Assembly: GCF_008831285.2 (NCBI RefSeq) | Contig: NC_045143.1 | Span: forward strand, 24,759,662-24,823,661 | DNA from: Nymphaea colorata | Taxonomy: Eukaryota; Streptophyta; Magnoliopsida; Nymphaeales; Nymphaeaceae | DNA: 64,000 nucleotides | Direction: 5' to 3' | Shown: positions 47,602 through 56,965 of the stretch, piece by piece | How the letters are laid out: the number at the start of each line of letters is the position of its first letter | Position numbering within the stretch: the stretch's first letter is position 1 | Translations under genes and position numbers: made by a program | Notes under the pieces: generated by a model | Database searches by the model: none | What the model saw: only the letters and a program-made list of their open reading frames with translations | What the model was told of the DNA's origin: nothing

Positions 47602-48755
47602 TTCTCAAAAATGATAAACAACAAACAAGGAAGCATAACAAATTAACAACTTAGAATATCTATGGTTTTCAACTGATATAAATGTGAAACCAGCCAAAGC
47701 AGGGTCATGTCATTCCAAAAGTGAAAACAACATTGAAAAGCCAAAACAAAAAATCGTAAAGAGCTGTAATCTATTCTTATCCAAATAATCATAAAGAGTA
47801 ACCGTCTAATCTTCAAACAATAAAATCCCCAAATCGGCAAATCCAAAAAAAAAAAAAACCCAAAACAAGAACATGAAATCTTAACTTTTAATAACGAAAA
47901 GAAAAAAAAAAACCACTTACCTGTCTGTCGCCGGCTGCCGTCGGACACCACCGGACGTCGCCGTCGCTTGCCATAGCTGCCGAACTTCTCTGCTGGGTAA
48001 TCGCTGTCGGTGAAGTGAGAGCTTGTTGGTGAAGTGGGAGAGCTCAACATAAAGTCGGGTATTTTTTTTGGGTTCGGATTGGGTCTGGCCCAGGCCCAAT
48101 CCAAAACGTATCCTAGGTGTATCCTGTATCCTTTTCCCCGTGTTGGCGTATCAACACGGGTACATGGGCATTGATTTCTAGCGTGAAATAATCAATTAAA
48201 CCATGGATTTGTGCGTGGGTGGCTGATTCCCATTGGGAGGAAAAGGGTTTTCTTAAATCATGAAGATGAAGATGAAGATGAGAATGAATATGATGAAGAT
48301 TACATATGAGAGAGTCGAGAGTGCATTCATTTTAGATGCATTGACATTGAAGATTTTCACAATTTCATTATCATCTTGTAATGTAATATATAACATTTAA
48401 AACTTGTTTTTTGATGTGGTATCTCATAGACTTATGAATCTATGGTTATGAAATTATGATATAAGTTATGTAATTGTTGACTTGTTGTGCTTTCTAGATT
48501 GATATTGTTATGAATTTTGATGTTTACGAATGATGAATCGTAACTTTATAGCAATAATAAGTCTATCATTCTATAAAACATGCTTTTTATGAAGAACATA
48601 TTATTCTTGATTTTTACTGATTTTTTTTTTTTTCTGATTTAGTTTAAAACAAAGAACGATACGATTACGATACGTTACGATATTTCACGATACAATGTAT
48701 CTTAAAGCCAGACCGATACGGCTTACGATATGCTTTTTACAACATTGATCTAAAC

Positions 48756-50204
48756 TAAGTGTAATATGAATATCTTAAACTAATCTAACCTAAAAATAAA
48801 GCACTCAAAGCGTAAAGGTTTTCAAAAGAAATTTTCAAAATTTAACTATTTCTAAGAACAATTATTTGAGATAAATCTAATTTCAGCTAGTTATCAATTC
48901 ATCAATATGTACATTCAATTCTTCTAAATAAAGGAAATCAGATACAACAAGATATGAATTAGCTAAATTATTCCTAAACTAATCTAAAGCCTTAAAAAAA
49001 GTAGGTTAGTCAGTAATTATTTAAGGAAAAAAATACAACTTAATTCTAGTGTAACATAAAATTACTTAGCCTAATATTCAGAAGTCATTTCTAGTTGAAT
49101 GCTTATAGCAGGGTTTAAAGTAACAATTGAATGGAATGGTAATTCTGTATTTGAAGAAGGAACTAATTGAAGAATGTTAACTGCTGTCCTATTTTATCAA
49201 CTTATAAAATCTAAAACTAACTAAACCATACAAAGAAATAAACAGAAACTATCTAACCTACGGTAAAGAATATAAATAAAACTGAACTAAGAGAAGTAGA
49301 GAGCTTGATAAAAAATAGAAATAATATCTACTGAACTAAATTAATAATAATAGCGAAACATAAATAACATGGACAACTAACAAAAAACTAGCCCAGAAAA
49401 CACAATTGATACATTACGCTATTACTAATATAAAACAGAACTAGACTATGGCTGTAAATGGAAGAAAAAAAAAACACAAGCTAAACTTATGAAACCTTGA
49501 TCCCGAGTAACTAAAAGGCCGTCAATTGCAGCTCTTTTGCTGATCTGCCTCCTGCTGAGACTGCCATCAATGGGCCAGCTCCTCTGGTGGAGCTCTCACT
49601 GAGAACTGGCCAGCAATATGTACAAGACGCAGTAGAGGTTTACTCCATGAAAAGCAGGCAGCCCCAGCTAGACCAGGGCCAATTTCAGTGAATGGCAGGT
49701 TGAGCTAACACTGGTTGGACTCTGGCCAAACCTCAACCAGCAGCAGGGCTTCTCCCATGGTGTTTCTCCCATGGCGTTTCTCCCATGGCTGATCAATGTA
49801 GATGAGAAGACAGAAAGGGAAAAAAAGTGAAAACCATGATCTACACCTTCTAGCTGCTCCTATGAACATCTCGATAGAAAACAAAGGAGGCACCAAGTAT
49901 TTTTTTCCAAAAAAGAAAACAGATAACAGACTCGGGACAGCAACAAAATGAAAAAGAGAAATCTAGTCTACCTGTTAAAAACTTGCAAGACTGTAACTAA
50001 ATGCTTCATCTAATCTAGAACGTGTAGTCTCAACAGACTTGTAGCTTTTGTGTAATCTATTGGAAAGAAAATACATCACAATATGGCTGGCCATGGAACA
50101 GGCCTGCATTGATTGTTCTCATGTTCGACAACTGTCTGAAAAGGAAATAATAATTTAAGAGATTTAATCTATGCTTGTGATCTGAATTGAAAAGCTTAAA
50201 TGAA
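48756..50204. other. AT-rich non-coding sequence
   Basis: No exon of the exostosin gene and no element was recognised. A 15-bp motif containing TCTCCCATGG is repeated three times at about 49745-49790. Confidence 0.45.
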
Positions 50205-50720
50205 CTGTAACAATCAGACCGACCCACTTTGACACCGGTGTCAATCCCTCGGTCTGGCAGATCTCAACCTGCTCCTTACTAGCTTCGTTTCCAGCCTCAA
50301 AAAGGTAGGAACTGGAACAACCAACCACTTAAGGGCCCTTTTTGTAAGATGCCTAGGATCATTCACAATCTTAGATACAGGATTAAACTTGTCAAAGTGG
50401 GGTGTCACAACCCACCCACTCAAGGCACAAACACAACTGTGCGTGTAGGTGTTGAACTGACACTGATATCATTGTAACAACACAGCCCACTTCCACACCA
50501 GGCTCGGACTCTTGGCTCCCGGTCGGCAGATCCCAATCCGTCCCTTAGCAACTTTGATTCCAGCCCCCAAAAAACTAAGAACTAGGATAATCAATTACTT
50601 ATGTAACTCGCTTATAAGTCCCTTAAAATTCTTCACAATCTTAGATACAAGACTAAATTTTTCAGGGGCGTTTAGAACAATTGCCAAAACTATGTTGACA
50701 ACTAATTAAACATGATTCTG
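50205..50720 (+). repeat. LTR-like dispersed repeat, copies 2 and 3 in tandem
   Basis: Two related ~250-bp units (about 50205-50460 and 50470-50720) sit head to tail. Both contain GGCAGATC(T/C)CAA, CTTAGC/CTTACTAGC, TTTGATTCCAGCC / GTTTCCAGCC, AGGA/GGAACAA-CAA and ACAATCTTAGATACA-GA-TAAA. They match 18396-18600 more distantly. Units starting TGTAAC/TGTCAC-like suggest solo LTR remnants or a tandemly duplicated LTR segment. Confidence 0.5.
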
Positions 50721-50838
50721 ACCTGCTATGACAAACACAAAAAGTCTGGGTAGGGGAAAAAATAAAATGTGTCAACTATGTTCTGTATAGATTAATAACT
50801 CTAATTTTTAAAACGAATAACGTATCTGTTTACTGTGT

Positions 50839-51064
50839 TGCAGCCTTGAAACGTGGAGAGAGAGAGAGAGGGCTGAAGACGTGAGAGTTGAGAAGAAAAG
50901 AACACGTTTAATTCACTAACCCTAATCTCTATTATAAAGAGATTAGGGTAGAAAGAAGATTTACAGATTACATCAATCTAAAATAAAGAAAATATTAAAG
51001 AGATCTTATAACTCTTTAATATTACAAAGAACCACCTAGAAACATAAAAATTCTTATTTCAACA
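50839..51064 (-). repeat. Copia-4 3' LTR
   Basis: The minus-strand LTR begins TGTTGAAATAAGAATT next to the polypurine tract (complement of CTCCCCCTCAAG at 51065-51076). It contains an internal GATTAGGGT inverted pair around 50920-50950. The outer end (TGCAGCC at 50839) is inferred from the TG...CA rule because the second LTR is not available. Confidence 0.6.
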
Positions 51065-51071
51065 CTCCCCC

Positions 51072-51717
51072 TCAAGCTGGAGCATACATATTAAACATGC
51101 TCAGCTTGTCACAACATTTAGAGAAATCACCAATAGGGAGAGCTTTGGTGAAGACATCTGCAGCTTGGTCTTCTGAAGGGACATGAATAGTGGCAATGGT
51201 TCCTCCTTGAACGAGATCCCGAATGTAATGACAGTCAACCTCAATATGTTTAGTTCTCTCATGGAAAACTGGATTATTAGCAATGTATGTGGCTGCACGA
51301 TTGTCACAATACATCTTCATAGGAAGTGGAATCGACACACTTAGGCTAGATAGCATGGATCTAACCCAAGTCATTTCTGTTGCAGTTTGAGCCATAGCTC
51401 TATATTCAGATTCTGCACTAGATCTTGACACCACGCCTTGTTTTTTACTTCTCCATGATATGAGGTTGCCTCCCACAAATACACAAAATCCTGTGGTAGA
51501 TTTTCTGTCCTCGACTGAGCCAGCATAGTCAGCATCACTATAGGCTTCCACTTCTAGAGTCTTGCCTTTTGTCAACAAAAGGCTTTTGCCAGGAGATGAT
51601 TTCAGATATTTAACCACCATCAAAGCAGCATCCCAATGAACTTTCCTTAGTTTTTCCGTAAATTGACTTAGCTTCCCCACTGCAAAACTAATGTCTGGTC
51701 TTGTCACAGTAACATAG
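51072..51717 (-). pseudogene. Copia-4 polyprotein, C-terminal piece (RNase H)
   Basis: Minus-strand frame with TRPDISFAVGKLSQF, LEVEAYSDADYAGS, RKSTTGFCVFVGGN, SSAESEYRAMA, YCDNRAATYIANNP, HERTKHIEVDCHYIRD and the end KLSMFNMYAPA. It is open up to the insertion joint at 51717. Its beginning lies at 59495 onward, separated by the solo-LTR-like insertion, so no continuous protein can be made. Confidence 0.9.
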
Positions 51718-52087
51718 TGTCACACCCCGACCTTTGACACTCAAACCTTTTTTTTTTTTTTTTTCATCCAACATCGAGGTGTGACTACACAACAATTTAA
51801 AAGAAATGAGCTAAGCAATTCAAAACAATGGGGCAAGCTTTCCATTATATAGCATTTCAGTTCAACTGTACATTTGACAAAAATGCCCCAAAATCACAAC
51901 ATCGATGCCTAATAAAAAACAAGGCATCAGTAAAACCAAAACCCGACGCGCCGGCACTACAAAAACCGAAACTCAAAACCTCCCCAGTAGGACGTGAGTG
52001 TAGCCATCTGCTCAGCCTGCTACCCCGGGTCCGCCAAAACCTGAAAAAAAGAAACAACTGAAGGCTTAGACTTCGCAGTATGGCAAC

Positions 52088-52343
52088 AGTAGAAACACGA
52101 ACAAGAAGAGGAAGAGAAACAACGATCACGATGTAACGTGGAAAAACCCTCAACAAGAGGAAAAAAACCACGAATGAGGAGGAGCCGGTGCCCACTAGCC
52201 GCCAGACTCTCTCTCTCCTTTGTCTTTCATTCACTCCATAAGGATTAGGGTTACACAACTTAAATAATGCCCAACAAGGGCTACAAGTTGGATCGGATAC
52301 GGATCCGGACCCGGTCCCGAGACCCATCTAACATACTTCAACA
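52088..52343 (-). repeat. Copia-3 3' LTR (256 bp)
   Basis: The minus-strand LTR starts TGTTGAAGTATG and ends GTGTTTCTACT. It is identical by eye to 56710-56965. Related to, but diverged from, the Copia-2 LTR (shared CCCTAATCCTTAT, CTAGTGGGCACC and TTCCACGTTACATCG blocks). Confidence 0.9.
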
Positions 52344-55300
52344 CTCCCCCTCAAGTTGGGCATACATATCAAACATGCCCAACTTGGATACATTTCTCTC
52401 AAATGAGGTCAAAGATAAAGCCTTCGTCAGAACATCAGCCGTTTGGTCTTCAGATCTCATGTAAGGAAGTATAAGTTCTTTAGCATCAATTCTCTCTCGA
52501 ATGAAATGTCGGTCAATCTCAACATGCTTTGTTCTGTCATGAAGCACATGGTTGTTGGCCAAGTTAATTGCAGACTTGTTATCGCAATACATCTTCATTG
52601 GTTCTTCAACTTTTATACCAATATCAGTCAACAATACTTTCAGCCACAAAAGCTCAGAAATTCCCATAGCAACAGCTCTGTATTCTGCTTCAGCACTGGA
52701 ACGCGAACAAACATCTTGCCTTTTACTTCTCCACACTATGAGATTCCCTCCCAAATAAATACAATAGCCAGAGGTGGACCTCCTAGTGTCAATACAGCCT
52801 GCCCAGTCTGCATCTGAATAACCTTCAATCCCAAGAGTGTCTTGCTTGACATATAAGAGACCTTTGCCAGGATTCCTCTTCAAGTAGCACAAGATCCTGT
52901 CAACAGCCTTCAAGTGGGCATCCGTGGGAGCATGCATGAACTGGCTCATCACATTCACAGCAAAGGTAATATCAGGTCTAGTGAGAGTAAGATAAATTAA
53001 CTTCCCTACAAGACATTGATATCTTCTTTTTGCCTCTTCACAGAGTGGCTCCCCGTCTCTCAGACTTAGCTTATGGCCAGCATCTAGAGGAGTAGAAGCT
53101 GGTCTACACCCTAGTTTCCCAGTCTCCTTTAACAAATCTAGAGTGTACTTCCGTTGATTTAGCACAAGGCTAGTCCCAGACCTAGCAATTTCTATGCCAA
53201 GGAAGTATTTCAACTTACCAAGGTCCTTAAGATCAAACTCGATCGCCAACAGTTTCTTTAACTTCATTATTTCATCTTCATCATCACCTGTGACAATCAT
53301 ATCATCAACATATACCAACAGAATAGTAACCTTTTGCTTATTTCTCTTCACAAAAAGTGTATGATCTCCATTCCCTTGATGGTATCCACATTGTCTCATG
53401 ACAAGTCTGAGTCATTCAAACCATGCTCGAGGAGATTGCTTGAGCCCATATAAAGCTTTCCTTAGCTTGCAACATTTTCCAGGTTCCTCATATCCTGGAG
53501 GCATACACATATATACTTCCTCTTCAAGGTCTCCATTGAGAAATGCGTTCTTGACATCAAGTTGGTACATCTTCCACTCCTTCATCACAGCTAAAGAGAT
53601 AATGACTCTGACCGTCTTCATCTTCGCAACAGGAGCAAAGGTCTCCAAATAATCAATCCCATATTTCTGACTAAACCCCTTGGCCACAAGACGAGCTTTG
53701 TATCTTTCAACACTCCCATCTGGTTTGTACTTGATGGTGTAGACCCACTTAGATCCAACCAAGTGAGCCGCCTCAGGAATCTTTACAACTTCCCATGTCA
53801 TGTTTCTTCGCAAGGCTTCCATCTCTTCTTGCATAGCATAGGTCCACTTAGGATCACTCTGAGCCTCAGCAACATTCCTGGGAATCATAGTCAAAGAAAG
53901 AGAAGATACAAAGCATTTGTAGTCCTTGCTCAGTCTAGAATATGAAACAAAGTTACCAATAGGATGTTGAGTACATGACCTGACACCCTTTCGCAGGGCG
54001 ATGGGAAGCTCTTCACTAGCAGCAACAGTCTGAATCTCTTCTTCAACAGGTTGCTTCTGCGCACGACTTGGGTCATCCAGGGAAGGACTAATTGGATTGG
54101 GAGTAGAATTCTCACCACCTGTCATCTCATCTGTACAAACTCTTCGCCTAGAGTAAACTTGCCCAAATAAACAATTGCACTTCTCTTCTGCCTCAGTGGA
54201 ACACTCTCCATTTTTCTCCTGTTCATGCACCTCACTAGATGGACCATTTTTCTCTTGTTCATGCACCTCACTAGATGGACCAACGGAGTCACGCCTGTAG
54301 TCCAAAAAATCTGTAAACTGAATTTCCTGACTCGGAGAATACTCTTCCCGTGACATAGAGTACTCCCCCTGAAGAGGATTCTCACCAAAATAGGAAACAT
54401 GTTCAAGGAAAGTGACATCTTTGGTAACATAGGCCCGACCAGTGGAAGGGTCTCGACACTTGTACCTTTTTTGAGTGGGAGAATACCCTAAAAAAATGCC
54501 CTTAATAGATCTTGGATCAAGCTTTTTAATGTGAGGACTATGGTTGTGAATAAAGCAAACACAACCAAAAACTCTGAGTGGAAGAGAGAAAGGTTCACGA
54601 GTCCCCGGTAACAGAGAGTGAGGCGTCTTCCCATTCAACACGCGACTAGGCAACCGGTTTATAAGATACGCACTGGTCAACACAGCATCCCCCCAATACT
54701 TTTTTGGAACATGACGTTGAAAAAGAAGAGCCCGAGTCATATTCAATAACTGACGATTTTTTCGTTCAGCAACTCCATTTTGAGGAGGGGTATAACTACA
54801 GGAAGTCTCATGAACAATTTCCTTTTTTCGAAAGAAGCTATCAACAGACTGGCACATATACTCTCGAGCATTGTCAGATCGAAATGTCTTAACAGATGCT
54901 CCATATTGAGTTTCCACATAGGCAATGAAAGTCTCTATGACAGTAGGAACTTCACTACGGTCTTTCAGCAAGTAGACAATAGTGTTACGAGAATAATCAT
55001 CTATAAAAGTGATAAAATATTGAAAACCATGACAAGAAGGAATCCCTGCAGGCCCCCACACATCAGAATGAATCATGGCAAATACCTCATTAGACCGATG
55101 GCTAGACAATGGGTACGAAGCCCTAACATGTTTGGCCAGGTGACAGACATCACAAGACACCATAGTCATATCTAACCTGGAACATATATCAGGAAACAAC
55201 TGTCTAAGAAGGCCAAAAGGCAAGTGTCCAAGGCGCTCATGCCACCGTAGAAGCAACTGAAGGGAGTCCTCTCTATTCTTCGTGGCTTGGCTGACTGCCG

Positions 55301-55712
55301 TCATGAGAGCCTGAGCAGCACGCATAGGTAAACGATAGAGCCCGTCAGAAGCTAGGCCAATCCCAATCCTCTTCCCTGTCACCAAGTCTTGCATAACACA
55401 GCGATCAGCGGAAAATATAAGTTCGCAATTTAACTCCTTCGTGATCTTGCTAACCGACAAGAGATTCAAGGGAATATGAGGAACATGTAGAGCATTGTGG
55501 ACTAAGAACTTGTTCAAAAGTGGGAGACTCCCTTTTCCAGCCACAGAGATAGATGAACCATCGGCAAGGGAAACACGATCCTTTCCTGATGAAAGCTTAT
55601 ACCCATGAAAGACCTTAGGATCGCCGGTCATGTGGTGAGTAGCGCCACTATCAATGATCCACTCTCCCATACGGCAATCCGCCATAACGTCTATAGATGA
55701 AGAAGCTGCCAT
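52338..55712 (-). pseudogene. Copia-3 pol polyprotein lacking gag, one in-frame stop
   Basis: From ATG 55712 the frame reads [13 protein letters not shown] and passes straight into the protease ([15 protein letters not shown]). About 338 residues present in Copia-2 (gag and zinc knuckle) are gone without loss of frame. The rest follows: [75 protein letters not shown] and the end YAQLEGEC. TGA at 53412-53414 replaces an arginine codon after RAWFE. A 36-bp tandem duplication (54208-54279) repeats [12 protein letters not shown] in the linker before RT. Confidence 0.9.
54208..54279 (-). repeat. 36-bp in-frame tandem duplication in Copia-3 pol
   Basis: Two adjacent 36-bp units (54208-54243 and 54244-54279) differ at one base and encode the same 12 residues. 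They lie in the poorly conserved linker between integrase and RT, where length change is usually tolerated. Confidence 0.9.
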
Positions 55713-55967
55713 AATCACAGATAGTCCAACAGGAGGCAACAAGAGAGGCACCGATGACAACAGAGAGCACCAACAGGCAGTAATATCCGGATTCCCAATC
55801 AGCCCCAAGAGTGAACAGAATGTCGATTGGGGGAAACGATCGTCGATGTCGCTCGACGGAAGCGGTGCCTTCTCTCTCTCGGGCTGCAATCTCCCACGGG
55901 TAGAGGTTTCGCCACACGTTCTCCTTGCTGGAAACAAGATCCAAGAGGCAAAACCCAACAAGTATCA

Positions 55968-56696
55968 AGGTATAGAAGTGAATAGGAAATCAACTTCGAG
56001 ACGAGGAAAGCCTTCACCCGTAAGACCAATTTAACCCCGGTCTTTTGTAAGGAAAGGGGGATGCGATCGCCGGAGCGCCGGCAGACGTTGAGGCAATCCT
56101 CAAGTTACGCTCCTCTCCTCCTTTACGTCCTCTACCAAGTCACGGACCAGCCACCTCTTCTTGCACGGTGGGCGCCAAACAAAAACAAGAAGATGGAATC
56201 AAAGATCAACCAAGCAATATATTGCAGGTAAGAGGCGGATGCACTTCACCGGATTTGCAAAAGACCCCTAGGAAGTGACATGAATAGGGGGAGACAAGCT
56301 TAGGAAGCGCCTAAGCACGCATATCTTCTTTCTTCTTCGGGAAGCAAGACTACGGCGCAAAAGGCAGTGGCGCAAGGGACAACGGTGACGGCGACGGTCA
56401 ACAACACAAGAGCGACGCCGCAAGAGTGGCTGCGATGGCGATGGCGCAAAGAGTGACACCGGCGGCGGCGGAAACAGCGACAGTGGTATTGGGTACACCG
56501 GCGGCGGTGGCTGCTGCAGCAACGGCGGCGGCGGCAGCAGTGGCAGCAGCGGCGGCGGCGGCAGTGGCAGCAGCGGCGGCGGCGGCGGCGGTAGTGGCAG
56601 CGGCAGCGGCGGCGGTGACTGCAGTGGTGGCGATGGTAGCGGTGAGAGATATTAGGGTTGGAATTTCACAAACCCTAAAAATTTCCCAAACTCGTC
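55968..56696 (-). other. Copia-3 untranslated leader with GC-triplet repeats
   Basis: Lies between the primer-binding site and the gag-less frame. 56455-56640 is a dense run of GGC/GCA triplets (Ala or Ala-like in several frames). It is longer than the Copia-2 leader and shares little with it apart from the final stretch before MAASSS. Open frames across the triplets on both strands are compositional. Confidence 0.7.
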
Positions 56697-56709
56697 GGCT
56701 CTGATACCA
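56697..56709 (-). promoter_or_regulatory. Copia-3 primer-binding site
   Basis: On the minus strand this reads TGGTATCAGAGCC directly after the 5' LTR, as in Copia-1 and Copia-2. Confidence 0.9.
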
Positions 56710-56965
56710 AGTAGAAACACGAACAAGAAGAGGAAGAGAAACAACGATCACGATGTAACGTGGAAAAACCCTCAACAAGAGGAAAAAAACCACGAATGAG
56801 GAGGAGCCGGTGCCCACTAGCCGCCAGACTCTCTCTCTCCTTTGTCTTTCATTCACTCCATAAGGATTAGGGTTACACAACTTAAATAATGCCCAACAAG
56901 GGCTACAAGTTGGATCGGATACGGATCCGGACCCGGTCCCGAGACCCATCTAACATACTTCAACA
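56710..56965 (-). repeat. Copia-3 5' LTR (256 bp)
   Basis: Identical by eye to 52088-52343. The terminal base before the primer-binding site is T rather than the usual A (CTACT instead of CTACA). Confidence 0.9.

Larger units (their letters stand above)
41930..48747 (+). mobile_element. hAT-like non-autonomous element (~1.5 kb) split by Copia-2
   Basis: The left end is CAGTGTTGTAC and the right end is TACAACATTG, whose reverse complement CAATGTTGTA matches the left end with one difference. Flanking 8-bp direct repeats are ATCTAAAA (41922-41929) and ATCTAAAC (48748-48755), one mismatch. An 8-bp duplication with CA(A/G)TGTTG ends points to hAT. Subterminal regions are packed with GTATCGTACGATACG-type palindromes (41938-42070 and 48655-48735), plausible transposase-binding repeats. 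Without the 5.3-kb Copia-2 insertion it is about 1.5 kb and encodes no transposase. Confidence 0.65.
52088..56965 (-). mobile_element. Copia-3 retrotransposon, gag-deleted, identical LTRs
   Basis: 4878-bp minus-strand Copia element, related to Copia-2. The two 256-bp LTRs (52088-52343 and 56710-56965) show no difference by eye. The primer-binding site (complement of 56697-56709) and polypurine tract (complement of CTCCCCCTCAAG) are present. Gag and the zinc knuckle are missing and the RT carries one stop. The flanking 5-mers next to the LTRs are GCAAC and ACAAG (or ACAAC if the LTR start is placed three bases inward), so no exact target duplication is seen. Confidence 0.9.

Noticed and set aside
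56398-56949. Poly-alanine and low-complexity frames at 56398-56949
   Set aside because: They arise from GGC/GCA triplets and LTR sequence, open in several frames and on both strands.
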